Assembly: GCA_963520725.1 (NCBI GenBank)
Contig: CAUQSG010000011.1
Span: forward strand, 1 to 31,447
Reading direction: 5' to 3'
DNA length: 31,447 nucleotides
Origin: JABCPE02 sp963520725
GTDB taxonomy: Bacteria > Bacteroidota > Bacteroidia > Flavobacteriales > Weeksellaceae
Each line of letters opens with the position of its first letter. Within the stretch, counting starts at the first letter, position 1. This document shows positions 14,027-23,655 of this stretch, one piece after another. The notes under the pieces were generated by a model. The model saw nothing but the letters and a program-made list of their open reading frames with translations, ran no database searches and was not told where the DNA came from. The translations under genes and the position numbers were made by a program.

Positions 14027-16888
14027 TTAGTTCTCTGCATAAGACTCGGTAGGAGCACAAGTACAGATTAGATTTCTGTCTCCATAGGCATCATCTACAC
14101 GAGAAACTGTAGCGAAGAACTTGTTTTCTCTTATCCATTCCAGAGGATATGCTGCTTTTTCTCGGCTGTATGGTTTGTCCCATGCATCAGCGATTACCAG
14201 TTGTTCTGTATGAGGTGCATTTTTCAAGATATTGTTTTCCTTGTCAGCTTTGCCATTTACTATTTCATCAATTTCATATTTGATGTTTATCAAAGCTTCC
14301 GCGAATCTATCAAGTTCCTCTTTGCTTTCAGATTCGGTAGGCTCTATCATAAGGGTTCCTGCCACAGGGAAAGATACTGTAGGAGCGTGGAATCCGTAGT
14401 CCATCAGTCGTTTCGCAATATCGCCCACTTCTATACCATAGGTTTTGAATGGTCGGAAATCTACGATGCATTCGTGCGCCACTCTTTCATTTTCATTGCT
14501 ATACAAGATGGAATAATGCTCTTTTAGCACATCTTTTAGGTAATTTGCGTTTAGAATAGCGTATTCTGTGGCTTTTTTTAGTCCTTGGGTTCCCAGCATT
14601 TTGATGTAGGCGTAGGAAATATTTACCACAAGGGCAGAACCATATGGAGCAGAAGAAATAGCATCGATAGAGTGCTCTGAACCGATTTTAACATTTGGAT
14701 TCGAAGGTAAGAACGGAACCAAATGCTCTGCCACACAGATAGGCCCTACACCAGGTCCGCCGCCACCATGAGGGATCGCAAAGGTTTTATGTAAATTTAG
14801 GTGGCACACATCCGCACCGATATGCCCTGGGCTGGTAAAGCCAACCTGAGCATTCATATTAGCGCCATCCATGTATACCTGTCCGCCGTTGGCATGGATT
14901 AGATTGATAATATCTGTAACATTATTGTCAAAGAAACCATAAGTGGACGGATATGTAATCATGAATGCCGCCAGATTTTCTTTGTTCTGTTCTACTTTTG
15001 CTTTTAAATCTTCAAAATCAATCTGTCCGTTTTCTAGATTTTTTACCACAACTACTTTTAGCCCTGCTACGATAGCCGAAGCTGGATTCGTACCGTGTGC
15101 AGACTGTGGAATAAGCACGATGTCTCTATGTCCTTCGCCTTTGTGTTTTAGGTATTCACGGATTACCATCAGCCCAGCGTATTCGCCCTGTGCACCAGAG
15201 TTTGGCTGTAGGGAAGTTCCTGCAAAACCTGTGATTTCGGCTAAATCTTTTTCTAATTCTTTGATTAGTTTTTGATAGCCTTTCGCTTGTTCCATCGGCA
15301 CGAAAGGGTGGATATTTCCCCATTCTGGCCAAGATAGAGGCAGCATTTCTGTAGCAGCATTCAGCTTCATCGTACAAGAACCAAGCGAAATCATAGAATG
15401 TGTAAGGGAAATGTCTTTTCTCTCCAGCTTTTTGATGTATCGCATTAGTTCTGTCTCTGTGTGGTATTTATGGAAAACCTCTTCCACTAGGACTTTGTCA
15501 GTTCTTAGAAGACTGCTAGGAAGGGTGATTTGTTCTTTTAAATTAATCTTAATAGCATTTTTACCGACAAACTCAGCAAAAACATCTGCTAATTTTTGGA
15601 GTTTTTTATTTGTAGTAGCTTCATTGATAGCAACGCTCACAAAACCATTTTCGAAATAATTTAGGTTGATTTTGTGGTTTTCCATCAATGTTTTCAAAGA
15701 CTGTTTTTTGTCTTCGCTAAGTTTAAATCTTACCGTGTCAAAACTTGGATTATTTTCAACCTCGTAGCCCAGTTCAGCTAAAGTATCTCGCAAAGCATTA
15801 GCTTTAAAATGTATCTGTCCTGCAATGTGTTTCAGTCCTGCTTCTCCGTGATAGACAGCGTACATTCCTGCCATCACCGCTAGAAGAACCTGCGCTGTAC
15901 AGATGTTGGAAGTCGCTTTTTCACGCTTGATGTGCTGTTCTCTGGTCTGCAAAGCCATTCTGAGCGCTCTCTTTCCGTACATATCCTGTGAAACTCCTAT
16001 GATACGGCCAGGGATTTCTCTTTTGTATTCGTCTTTACAAGCGTAGAAAGCGGCGTGCGGCCCACCGTATCCCATAGGAATACCGAATCTCTGGGAAGTC
16101 CCGACAGCACAGTCAGCACCGAGCTGTGCAGGAGATTTTAGCATAACTAAAGCCAATAAATCACATGCTAAAACGACTTGAATATTTTGTTCTTTCAGAG
16201 ATTTTATAATTTCTGTGTAATCCTCTATAACGCCTATTTTAGTAGGATATTGAAGTAAAGCTCCGAAATAAGAATTATCTAAATTTTCATGATATTTTCC
16301 TACAGTAATTTCTATTCCTAATCCTTCCGCTCTGGTTTTCAGCACGGCGATTGTTTGTGGAAGAACATCATCAGAAATGAAAAATTTATTTGCTCCTGCG
16401 TTTTTTTGTTCCTTTGTTCTATTGGAGAAGAACATGTGCATAGCTTCGGCAGCTGCAGTTCCTTCATCCAAAAGGGAAGCATTTGCTAATGGGAAACCTG
16501 TAAGGCTCACTATCATAGTCTGATAGTTAAGCAGCGCTTCTAATCTTCCTTGTGAAATCTCCGCTTGGTAAGGCGTGTAAGCCGTATACCAGCTAGGATT
16601 TTCCAAAATATTTCGCTGGATGACAGCAGGAAGAATAGCAGGGTGGTATCCTAGTCCAATGTAAGAATCAAACTGCTGATTTTCAGAAGCCAGTTCTTTA
16701 GAATGAGAAAGCATTTCAAACTCGGACAGAGGTTCTGAAATGCTTAAATCTTTTTGTAATCGGATAGAATGTGGAATAGTCTGAGAGATCAGTTCATCAA
16801 TGCTGGAAACACCTACTTTTTTCAGCATTTCGTTTTTGTTCGTTTCATTGAGACTGATGTGTCTGTTTACAAATTCTGATGTGTTCAT
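14027..16888 (-). CDS. gcvP: Glycine dehydrogenase (decarboxylating), P protein
   Basis: GcvP is the pyridoxal-phosphate enzyme of the glycine cleavage system that decarboxylates glycine and passes the aminomethyl group to lipoylated GcvH. The 953 residues match the single-chain form with N- and C-terminal halves. The PLP lysine is Lys701 in HLNLHKTFAIPHGGGGPG, preceded by a typical SAHGTNPASA stretch. The gcvT partner is at 25231-26313; gcvH is not in the window. No glycine riboswitch is evident in the 102 bases upstream. Confidence 0.99.
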   Translation of the reverse strand: MNTSEFVNRHISLNETNKNEMLKKVGVSSIDELISQTIPHSIRLQKDLSISEPLSEFEMLSHSKELASENQQFDSYIGLGYHPAILPAVIQRNILENPSWYTAYTPYQAEISQGRLEALLNYQTMIVSLTGFPLANASLLDEGTAAAEAMHMFFSNRTKEQKNAGANKFFISDDVLPQTIAVLKTRAEGLGIEITVGKYHENLDNSYFGALLQYPTKIGVIEDYTEIIKSLKEQNIQVVLACDLLALVMLKSPAQLGADCAVGTSQRFGIPMGYGGPHAAFYACKDEYKREIPGRIIGVSQDMYGKRALRMALQTREQHIKREKATSNICTAQVLLAVMAGMYAVYHGEAGLKHIAGQIHFKANALRDTLAELGYEVENNPSFDTVRFKLSEDKKQSLKTLMENHKINLNYFENGFVSVAINEATTNKKLQKLADVFAEFVGKNAIKINLKEQITLPSSLLRTDKVLVEEVFHKYHTETELMRYIKKLERKDISLTHSMISLGSCTMKLNAATEMLPLSWPEWGNIHPFVPMEQAKGYQKLIKELEKDLAEITGFAGTSLQPNSGAQGEYAGLMVIREYLKHKGEGHRDIVLIPQSAHGTNPASAIVAGLKVVVVKNLENGQIDFEDLKAKVEQNKENLAAFMITYPSTYGFFDNNVTDIINLIHANGGQVYMDGANMNAQVGFTSPGHIGADVCHLNLHKTFAIPHGGGGPGVGPICVAEHLVPFLPSNPNVKIGSEHSIDAISSAPYGSALVVNISYAYIKMLGTQGLKKATEYAILNANYLKDVLKEHYSILYSNENERVAHECIVDFRPFKTYGIEVGDIAKRLMDYGFHAPTVSFPVAGTLMIEPTESESKEELDRFAEALINIKYEIDEIVNGKADKENNILKNAPHTEQLVIADAWDKPYSREKAAYPLEWIRENKFFATVSRVDDAYGDRNLICTCAPTESYAEN

Positions 16889-16990
16889 AAGTTATTATTG
16901 GGTATAAGGTTGAAACTTAGTTTGTGGTAAAGGTAGACAATTTTTTGTTTTTTACAAAGGTTTTTGTTTTGGAATTTGAAAAGATGGAGT

Positions 16991-18259
16991 TTAGTAATAT
17001 TTTTTCCATTTTTTCTTTAATTCATCTAAAATTTTTTGTTCGGTGGCGTTTTGTTTTGGCTGGTAAAATTTGGCTCCACTTATTTCCTCTGGCAAAAATT
17101 CCTGCTCCACGAAACCTTCTTTGTAATCATGCGCGTATTGGTAGTTTTTGCCGTAGTTCATATCTTTCATCAGTTTGGTAGGCGCATTGCGCAGGTGCAG
17201 AGGCACAGGCAGATTTCCTGTTTTCTTTACAAAAGACAAAGCTTCATTTATAGCCAAATAAGAAGAATTACTTTTCGGCGAAACAGCCAAATATACAGCA
17301 CATTCACTCAGGATAATTCTGGCTTCAGGATTGCCGATGACATTCACTGCCTGAAAGCACTGAGTAGCCACTGTGAGGGCGTTAGGATTGGCAAGACCTA
17401 TATCCTCGGAAGCAGAAATGAGCATCCTGCGGGCGATGAATTTGATGTCTTCTCCTCCTGCCAGCATTCTCGCGAGCCAGTAGACCGCGGCGTTTGGGTC
17501 TGAGCCACGGATGGACTTTATAAAGGCTGAAATGATATCATAGTGCTGTTCTCCATTCTTGTCGTAGAGAACCATGTTTTCTTGTAAAACAGAGAGAATT
17601 TCTTCGCTGGTAATTTCTTTGTTTTTGTCTTTTAAAAACTGATTGAGAACGATTTCCAGCCCGTTGATGAGTTTTCGGGCATCTCCGCCAGAATATTGTA
17701 TAAAGGCTTCGCTTTCTTTGATTTTAAAATTAGACTGAAATTCAGAATTATACTGATTTAATGCTGATTTTAGGAGTTCTTCCAGTTTTTCGTAAGAAAG
17801 AGATTTCAAGGTATAGACTTGGCAGCGTGAAAGCAGCGCCGCAACGACCTCAAAACTAGGATTTTCCGTAGTAGCACCGATAAGGACTACCCAGCCTTTT
17901 TCTACAGCGTGGAGTAGGCTGTCCTGCTGGGTTTTATTGAACCGATGAATTTCATCAATGAAAAGAATAGGGCTTTTTCCGCTGAATAGATTTTGTTTTT
18001 TGGTTTCTTCTATGATTTCGCGGACATCTTTAACCCCAGAACTTATGGCATTGAGTTTGAAAAATTTTCGTCCTGACTGCTCTGCGATGATTTCTGCTAG
18101 GGTAGTTTTCCCTGTTCCAGGCGGCCCCCAGAAAATGAGCGAATTGAGCGTGTCATTTTCCAGCATTTTTCGGATAGTGCCGTTGGTTCCCGTTAGGTGT
18201 TCCTGCCCGATGACTTCATCAAGGCTTTTGGGACGCATTTTTTCTGCAAGTGGTGTCAT
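16991..18259 (-). CDS. rarA: Replication-associated recombination protein A (AAA+ ATPase)
   Basis: This 422-residue RarA/MgsA-family AAA+ ATPase is related to clamp-loader and RuvB-type proteins and acts at stalled replication forks. Walker A is GPPGTGKT at 45-52, Walker B is LFIDEIHRFNK with DEIH at 102-105, and sensor 1 is GATTENPSFE at about 128-137. The C-terminal tetramerisation region (ARMLISASEDIGLANPNAL and the YAHDYKEGF segment) is present. It lies 45 bases after lepB, beyond a hairpin, and no -7 box is visible in that gap, so expression may depend partly on read-through. Confidence 0.96.
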   Translation of the reverse strand: MTPLAEKMRPKSLDEVIGQEHLTGTNGTIRKMLENDTLNSLIFWGPPGTGKTTLAEIIAEQSGRKFFKLNAISSGVKDVREIIEETKKQNLFSGKSPILFIDEIHRFNKTQQDSLLHAVEKGWVVLIGATTENPSFEVVAALLSRCQVYTLKSLSYEKLEELLKSALNQYNSEFQSNFKIKESEAFIQYSGGDARKLINGLEIVLNQFLKDKNKEITSEEILSVLQENMVLYDKNGEQHYDIISAFIKSIRGSDPNAAVYWLARMLAGGEDIKFIARRMLISASEDIGLANPNALTVATQCFQAVNVIGNPEARIILSECAVYLAVSPKSNSSYLAINEALSFVKKTGNLPVPLHLRNAPTKLMKDMNYGKNYQYAHDYKEGFVEQEFLPEEISGAKFYQPKQNATEQKILDELKKKWKKYY

Positions 18260-18267
18260 ATTTCAAT

Positions 18268-18300
18268 ATTAAAAGGCTATAAGCATACGCTTACAGCCTA
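18268..18300 (-). terminator. lepB terminator
   Basis: On the minus strand AGGCTGTAAGC pairs with GCTTATAGCCT over 11 pairs (one G-U) around GTAT, followed by TTTT. It lies between lepB and rarA, five bases after the lepB stop. Confidence 0.75.
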
Positions 18301-18304
18301 GTTT

Positions 18305-19960
18305 TTAATCTTCATTTTTCTTTTTCTTAACAAACTTCATGATGTAGTCCCATCCGAAGAAAATACCCATCAGGATGGCTGCTACCCACCAGTAAGAGGT
18401 TTTGTTGGCTTCGCCAGTGTTAGTTGCTTTGAACATTCTATCCCAGCGTATACGCCAGCCATTGGCTTGGTAAGAAGAATTATTATCTGTGAAAGAACCT
18501 TCTAAACTCAGCCAAGTGAACATAGGCGATCCCATGATGTGGGTTTCTGGAACAAATCCGAAATATCTGGAATCCAATGAAGCATCTCTATTGTCTCCCA
18601 TCATGAAATAGTAGTTTTGTTTGACTTCGTATTTGTCAGCAGCTACTTTATTGATGAAAATTTGGTTTCCTTTTACTTCTAAGATATTGTTTTCGTATTC
18701 TCTTATCAGTTTGCTGTACATCGGTATCGTTTCGAGGTTGATGTCTATGATGTCGCCTTTTTTAGGAATTTTGATAGGTCCATACCAGTCCTTATTCCAG
18801 TCTTTGTTCATTGGGAAAATGGTATTGGAAATATCTACTTTGTCAGTATAGATGATTCGTTGTTCCTCTTGGGATTTTTTAAGGTTAAGATGCATAGAAA
18901 TATCCTGAACTCCCTTTGGCTCAATGGAAGGCTCTACAGAGGTTACGCCAGGGATTTCCTTGATTTCTTCAGCCAAAGTAGGTGTAAGCCCACTGAAAGA
19001 GTATGAAAATCCATTGGCTGTTTGGAATTCTCTCACAGGCAGGAAACCTACATTTTGATATAGATGAGGAATGTCCAGCTGGGTTTTTGCATTGACATTA
19101 TAGGCCTGCTGAATTTCTGCATCGCCCATTTTTTGCTCTGGTTTTCCGTTTATGAAGAGTTTCCCAGCTTTTATTTCTAAAACATCTCCAGCCACGGCCA
19201 CAGCTCTTTTTACATATGGGTCTTTTCTGTCAATAGATGTATGAACGCTGTCACCAGGGTAGTTGAACACCACGATGTCATTTCTCTCAACATTACTAAA
19301 TGCTGGAAGACGAAGGTATGGTAATTTGACGCTTTCTACATAAGATTTTGGGTCGTTTTTAGGGTTGCCGTCTTTTGCTCTGTCAAATAGAGTAGATTGT
19401 AAAAACGGCACCGCCAAAGGTCTCATAGGCAGTCTAAGCCCATATTTTAGTTTATTGACAAAGAGAAAATCTCCCACTAAAAGGGTTCTCTCCATAGACC
19501 CTGTCGGAATACCAAAAGGCTGAAAAGAGAAAGTATGTATCACCGTAGCAAAAACAACGGCATAAGTGATAGAACTCCAGAAAGAATCCTTTTTTATTTC
19601 CTCTTCATCAATGTCTTCTTCATCTACAAGCTCAGTAGAGGAGGAGTAATTGACAACAGCCAAGTAAACAAAAGGCAGCGCGATTGTCAAAAATTTTTGT
19701 CCAAAACTGGTCTTTCCAAATCTTTCCATTAAAAATAAATGAAAAACAGAAAGCATCACAGTTCCCACGATAGGGAAATAAGTCAGAACCACCCACCATT
19801 TAGGTCTTTTGGTTTCTTTAAGAATGATGAAATAGTTATAAAACGGGACAAATGCAAACAGCGGATTGTATCCCATTTTCTTGAATAATTTCCAAGTGGA
19901 AATTCCCAATAATGCGCTGATAATGAGAATGTATAGTGAATAAGTTAGTAAGTATTCCAT
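18305..19960 (-). CDS. lepB: Signal peptidase I
   Basis: This 551-residue inner-membrane enzyme removes signal peptides from exported proteins. N-terminal membrane segments (about 5-25, 55-75 and 90-105) are followed by an acidic loop. The catalytic Ser155 lies in IPTGSMERTL, the catalytic Lys251 in YVKRAVAVAGD and the conserved GDNRD at 455-459. A C-terminal membrane helix (about 522-540) ends in KKKKNED. The roughly 190 residues between Lys251 and GDNRD are a long insertion relative to E. coli LepB. It follows the 173-residue gene by 18 bases, so the two are probably one unit. Confidence 0.97.
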   Translation of the reverse strand: MEYLLTYSLYILIISALLGISTWKLFKKMGYNPLFAFVPFYNYFIILKETKRPKWWVVLTYFPIVGTVMLSVFHLFLMERFGKTSFGQKFLTIALPFVYLAVVNYSSSTELVDEEDIDEEEIKKDSFWSSITYAVVFATVIHTFSFQPFGIPTGSMERTLLVGDFLFVNKLKYGLRLPMRPLAVPFLQSTLFDRAKDGNPKNDPKSYVESVKLPYLRLPAFSNVERNDIVVFNYPGDSVHTSIDRKDPYVKRAVAVAGDVLEIKAGKLFINGKPEQKMGDAEIQQAYNVNAKTQLDIPHLYQNVGFLPVREFQTANGFSYSFSGLTPTLAEEIKEIPGVTSVEPSIEPKGVQDISMHLNLKKSQEEQRIIYTDKVDISNTIFPMNKDWNKDWYGPIKIPKKGDIIDINLETIPMYSKLIREYENNILEVKGNQIFINKVAADKYEVKQNYYFMMGDNRDASLDSRYFGFVPETHIMGSPMFTWLSLEGSFTDNNSSYQANGWRIRWDRMFKATNTGEANKTSYWWVAAILMGIFFGWDYIMKFVKKKKNED

Positions 19961-19978
19961 TTTGAATATTTTGTAGAT

Positions 19979-20500
19979 TTAGTTAGGATTATTTTTCTCT
20001 CTTGATTCTATAAGTGAGAAGACTTGGTCCATTGATAGGTTGAACATTGTGTTTTCTTCGGTCACAGGTGAGAAGTAAAATTTTAGTTTTTCCTCTCCAA
20101 ATTCAGCGATTAGTTTCTCCCAGTCTTCATTTCTTATGACCACAAAACTAAGTGTATCGCCACCCAAAGAAGGTTTGAACCAGCAGAGTTTATATTTATC
20201 ATCGATGAATTTTCCGATAGATTTTAGTGTCGTATCTCTATCCCATGCATCCTCAGCATAAGGGATAATCGCTTCTTTTTCATTTTTTTTTAGGATAACG
20301 GTATCTAGTGCGCCTTCCTTTTCAGAAGGGATGGTTTTCCATTCTATTTGGTCTGCTTCGCTCAGCTCATCATTGACATAGCTCACGATATCTTCATCAT
20401 ATTCTCTCCAGTCTACCCAAAAAATATTTTCATTATCAAAAAAAGTTTCAATATTTTCAATGGGATTATCTGATAAAAAAGTTCTGATTTGTTCTATCAT
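19979..20500 (-). CDS. Conserved cytoplasmic protein of unknown function
   Basis: This 173-residue acidic protein has many Trp, Asp and Glu residues (IFWVDWREYDEDIVSYVNDEL near the N-terminus) and no signal peptide or membrane helix. I do not recognise a domain. It lies between dapB and lepB, 18 bases before lepB, behind a good TATATTTG -7 box, so it is probably the first gene of a two-gene unit with the signal peptidase. Any role with LepB is only inferred from position. Confidence 0.75.
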   Translation of the reverse strand: MIEQIRTFLSDNPIENIETFFDNENIFWVDWREYDEDIVSYVNDELSEADQIEWKTIPSEKEGALDTVILKKNEKEAIIPYAEDAWDRDTTLKSIGKFIDDKYKLCWFKPSLGGDTLSFVVIRNEDWEKLIAEFGEEKLKFYFSPVTEENTMFNLSMDQVFSLIESREKNNPN

Positions 20501-20516
20501 AATTTTCTATTTAGTG

Positions 20517-20524
20517 CAAATATA
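20517..20524 (-). promoter_or_regulatory. Promoter -7 box for the 173-residue gene and lepB
   Basis: On the minus strand this reads TATATTTG (TAnnTTTG), 16 bases before the ATG. It touches the T-run of the dapB terminator immediately upstream. Confidence 0.65.
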
Positions 20525-20550
20525 AAAAAAAGGCTAAATATTTGCCTTTT
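20521..20550 (-). terminator. dapB terminator
   Basis: On the minus strand AAAAGGC pairs with GCCTTTT around a nine-base loop and is followed by further T. It ends the parA-parB-DUF5683-dapB transcript and abuts the next promoter. Confidence 0.7.
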
Positions 20551-20557
20551 CTTATTC

Positions 20558-21259
20558 TTATAATCCTAAAACTTCTTTTACGCTAAAGTTCCCTTTTCTT
20601 CCGATAATCCATTCAGAGGCGATTACAGCGCCTAATGCAAAGCCGTTTCGGTTGAAAGCGGTGTGTTTTATCTCGATTTCATCCACTTCGGAACGATAAG
20701 TTACAATGTGAGTTCCAGGGACTTCCTCCTCTCTTATGGCTCTGATGCCCAGTTCTTTACCCAAGGTATCATCTAATTTCCATTTTTCAAAATTAGAATT
20801 GGCGATAATGTCCTGCGCAAGGGAAATTGCTGTTCCGCTTGGTTTGTCCAGCTTGTGGATGTGGTGGATTTCTTCTAATTGGCAGTGATAGTCATTGTTA
20901 AAAGGTTTCATCAGCTGAGCTAATTTTTCATTCAAAGCGAAAAATAAATTCACTCCCAAACTAAAATTAGACCCATATAAAAATGCAGAGTTGTTTTCTA
21001 TGCAGATTTTTTCTATTTCAAGTTTTTTCTCAAGCCAGCCTGTGGTTCCGCATACTACGGGAATGCCCTGTTCAAGGCAGAATTTGATGTTTCCAAATGC
21101 AGATTCTGGGCTAGAGAACTCTATCACTACATCAGGGTTATTTAGGTTTTCCAAAGTGGGAGATTCATTGAGCCGAGCCACTATTTCATGTCCTCGTGTT
21201 TGGGCTATTTTATCAATAATCTGCCCCATTTTTCCGTATCCTACTAATGCTATTTTCAT
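20558..21259 (-). CDS. dapB: 4-hydroxy-tetrahydrodipicolinate reductase
   Basis: DapB is the second committed enzyme of the diaminopimelate/lysine pathway. The 233 residues are the short form common in Bacteroidota. The nucleotide-binding GYGKMG is at 7-12, CGTTGW at 70-74, and the substrate and catalytic stretch HHIHKLDKPSGTA at 132-144. It starts five bases after the DUF5683 gene and is the last gene of the parA-led operon, ending at a hairpin. Confidence 0.97.
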   Translation of the reverse strand: MKIALVGYGKMGQIIDKIAQTRGHEIVARLNESPTLENLNNPDVVIEFSSPESAFGNIKFCLEQGIPVVCGTTGWLEKKLEIEKICIENNSAFLYGSNFSLGVNLFFALNEKLAQLMKPFNNDYHCQLEEIHHIHKLDKPSGTAISLAQDIIANSNFEKWKLDDTLGKELGIRAIREEEVPGTHIVTYRSEVDEIEIKHTAFNRNGFALGAVIASEWIIGRKGNFSVKEVLGL

Positions 21260-21264
21260 TGGTT

Positions 21265-21858
21265 TTAAAATTTATATCTTAGGGCAAGACCTGCCTTTGC
21301 TGTATGTATTGGGTCTGTGTAATCGTGCAGAATGGTCGGCGAAATTGCTAAATCCGGGTCTTTACGCCCTTCGTCAAGGTGGGCATCTACCACAGCATCT
21401 ATGATGTTTAGCAGATAGATTCCCGCAGTGATAGCAATGGCATAGTCACGGTATCTTCTTCTGGAATCTTGGGTATTTCCAAGGGCAGTCTTTAAATCTA
21501 GTCCCGTAATTCCAGAAAACTCGTGCGGTTCGCCATTTAACTCTGCTTCAAAAGCATTTTTGTATCTTTTATATTGTTTTTGGTTCCAAATGATGAATCC
21601 TACTCCCGTTCCTATCGCTCCCCAGACAATAGGGATTTTCCAGTATTTGCGATTGTAATACTGTCCCCAGCCAGGGATGATGGCAGACCGCCAGCCAGCT
21701 TTGGTAGGGTTGAGCCCAGAATAAGATGTTTTCTTATGGAGTAGTTCTATATCCGTGACTATTTCGTTTTCTACCTGCACCGAGTCTTTTTTCTCTGCTT
21801 CTTGTGCAAAGAAAAAATAAGAAATAAACACGAATATAAAACCTAATAATTTTTTCAT
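21265..21858 (-). CDS. DUF5683 membrane protein
   Basis: This 197-residue protein has a signal peptide (about 1-18, ending FAQ) and the DUF5683 core: KAGWRSAIIPGWGQYYNRKYWK, then a hydrophobic helix (VWGAIGTGVGFIIW) and a second one (AITAGIYLLNIIDAVVDAHL). The GWGQ motif followed by membrane helices is typical. The function is unknown. It lies five bases after parB and five bases before dapB, a gene order common in flavobacteria. Confidence 0.88.
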   Translation of the reverse strand: MKKLLGFIFVFISYFFFAQEAEKKDSVQVENEIVTDIELLHKKTSYSGLNPTKAGWRSAIIPGWGQYYNRKYWKIPIVWGAIGTGVGFIIWNQKQYKRYKNAFEAELNGEPHEFSGITGLDLKTALGNTQDSRRRYRDYAIAITAGIYLLNIIDAVVDAHLDEGRKDPDLAISPTILHDYTDPIHTAKAGLALRYKF

Positions 21859-21863
21859 CTGAT

Positions 21864-22751
21864 TTAGTTAAAATAAGAGAGGATTTTCTCTAATTCTTCT
21901 TCATTGTCAAAGTTAAGGACTATTTTCCCTTTGTCTCCCTTTGCAGAAGATTTTATTTCTACTTTTAGTGCCAGAGCGTCTGCAATGGTTTTTTCAGCTC
22001 TGCGAAGGTTGTTCGGAAGAGTTTTTGGTTCCTTGGAAATAGGAGTTTCTTTTGGGCTTTTGAAATGTTTTGCAGCTTCTTCCGCCTGTCTTACACTTAG
22101 TCTGTTGTTTACAATTTGTTCAAATAAAACCTGCTGGTGTTCTGGGTTTTCTAAACTTAAAATCGCTCTTCCGTGTCCAGCGGAAATGTCACCATTTCGA
22201 ATAGCCTGCTGAACATCTGGGCTTAGTTTTAGAAGTCGGATAGAGTTGGTGATTGTACTTCTCTCTTTTCCTACACGCTGGCTGAGTGCTTCCTGCGTAA
22301 GACCGATTTCCTCTAATAATCTCTGATAGGTAAGGGCTACTTCTATGGCGTCTAAGTCTTCTCTCTGGATGTTTTCCACCAAAGCCATTTCCAGCAGTTC
22401 TTGGTCATTTACCAGCCTTACATAGGCAGGGATTTCTTTTAGACCAGCCATTTTGGAAGCGCGGTATCTTCTTTCCCCAGAAATAATCTCAAATTTAGCT
22501 CCGTCTTTTCTTACGGTTATGGGTTGTATAATCCCCAAAACCTTGATGGATTCGGCAAGTTCCTGCAATGCCTTTTCATCAAAATGAGTTCTCGGCTGGT
22601 TGGCATTAGGATAGATATCCTCAATAGGAATTTCTACAATATTTCCTACCAAATCCTTTGCTCCTGCATCTGTCGCAGACTGCACAGCCTTGGACTCAGC
22701 ACTTAGAATAGCTCCGAGACCACGCCCCATAGCTCTTTTTTTATCTTTCAT
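21864..22751 (-). CDS. parB: Chromosome-partitioning protein ParB
   Basis: ParB is the CTP-dependent DNA clamp that loads at parS and drives origin segregation with ParA. The 295 residues carry the RAMGRGLGAIL N-terminal motif, the CTP-binding GERRYRA at 92-98 and ENIQRED at 126-132. The helix-turn-helix is at about 150-172 (GLTQEALSQRVGKERSTITNSIRLL), and a C-terminal dimerisation domain follows. It is 53 bases downstream of parA. No perfect parS is seen in the window; a half-site is noted at 23647. Confidence 0.97.
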   Translation of the reverse strand: MKDKKRAMGRGLGAILSAESKAVQSATDAGAKDLVGNIVEIPIEDIYPNANQPRTHFDEKALQELAESIKVLGIIQPITVRKDGAKFEIISGERRYRASKMAGLKEIPAYVRLVNDQELLEMALVENIQREDLDAIEVALTYQRLLEEIGLTQEALSQRVGKERSTITNSIRLLKLSPDVQQAIRNGDISAGHGRAILSLENPEHQQVLFEQIVNNRLSVRQAEEAAKHFKSPKETPISKEPKTLPNNLRRAEKTIADALALKVEIKSSAKGDKGKIVLNFDNEEELEKILSYFN

Positions 22752-22804
22752 AGATTTTGTATGTTTACGAACGCTCTTTTTGTCTTAATTATTATCAGAG
22801 CGAT

Positions 22805-23608
22805 TTACTTTTTTGATTTTTTACTTTCCTTCTTTTTGCTCGGAATTTTTTGTTCATTTTTTAGCAAAATTTCCTCTGCCAGCTGTATATACTGCACAGC
22901 ACCTTTGCTCTCGGCATCGTATTTTAGGATACTTTCCCCGAAACTCGGCGCCTCGCTCAGACGAGTGTTTCTGCTGATGATAGTTTCGAAAACGATTTCA
23001 GGGAAATGTGAGTTGGTTTCCTCTACCACTTGGTTAGAAAGCCTTAGACGAGAGTCAAACATTGTTAGAAGAAGCCCTTCAATGTCTAAGTTAGGATTGT
23101 GGAAACTTTGTATGTTTTTGATGGTGTTTAGAAGTTTTCCAAGCCCTTCTAATGCGAAATATTCACACTGAACAGGGATGATGACCGAATCCGCAGCAGT
23201 AAGTGCATTGATAGTGATAAGTCCTAAACTTGGCGCACAGTCTATAATGATATAGTCGTATTCGTTTTTTATCTCCTTCAAAGCTTCTTTCAGCATATAT
23301 TCGCGGTTTTCCTTGTCCACTAGTTCTATCTCCGCCGCTACTAAATCTATATGAGATGGGATAATATCTACATTTGGTGAAGAAGTAGGGAGGATGCACT
23401 CACGAACTTTGGCATGATGTTCCAAAAGGTCATATGTGGAATATGTAACTTCCTCTACACCCAGACCAGAAGTAGCATTGGCCTGTGGGTCTGCATCTAT
23501 TAATAAAACTTTTTTCTCTAAAACGCCCAATGCAGAGGCTAGATTTACCGAAGTGGTAGTTTTTCCTACACCTCCTTTTTGATTGGCAACACCTATAATT
23601 TTACCCAT
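22805..23608 (-). CDS. parA: Chromosome-partitioning ATPase ParA
   Basis: This 267-residue ParA/Soj ATPase binds the nucleoid and moves ParB-parS complexes. Deviant Walker A KGGVGKTT is at 11-18, DADPQANAT follows, and IIDCAPSLGLI is present. A Lys/Ser-rich tail (KKKESKKSKK) ends the protein. I start it at the ATG giving MGKIIGVANQ; an in-frame TTG at 23629 overlaps the -7 box and is unlikely. It is the first gene of the operon ending with dapB, and is divergent from prmC across a 150-base spacer with DnaA boxes. Confidence 0.96.
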   Translation of the reverse strand: MGKIIGVANQKGGVGKTTTSVNLASALGVLEKKVLLIDADPQANATSGLGVEEVTYSTYDLLEHHAKVRECILPTSSPNVDIIPSHIDLVAAEIELVDKENREYMLKEALKEIKNEYDYIIIDCAPSLGLITINALTAADSVIIPVQCEYFALEGLGKLLNTIKNIQSFHNPNLDIEGLLLTMFDSRLRLSNQVVEETNSHFPEIVFETIISRNTRLSEAPSFGESILKYDAESKGAVQYIQLAEEILLKNEQKIPSKKKESKKSKK

Positions 23609-23626
23609 ATTCAAAATATTAGGCTC

Positions 23627-23634
23627 CAAAAATA
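23627..23634 (-). promoter_or_regulatory. parA promoter -7 box
   Basis: On the minus strand this reads TATTTTTG (TAnnTTTG), 18 bases before the ATG at 23608. It implies a very short 5' UTR. Confidence 0.55.
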
Positions 23635-23646
23635 CAATTATTTTAA

Positions 23647-23655
23647 TGTTTCACG
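23647..23655 (+). promoter_or_regulatory. Half parS-like site
   Basis: TGTTTCACG matches the left half of the general parS palindrome TGTTTCACGTGAAACA exactly. The right half is not conserved (10 of 16 bases in total). It lies just upstream of parA. A ParB-binding role is speculative. Confidence 0.25.

Noticed and set aside
14943..15659. Open frames of about 80-110 codons on the plus strand opposite gcvP
   Set aside because: They are antisense to a well-conserved gene, lack start signals or protein-like features, and are explained by its codon usage.
16889..16990. A glycine riboswitch before gcvP
   Set aside because: The 102-base gap shows no tandem aptamer pattern and no clear hairpin.
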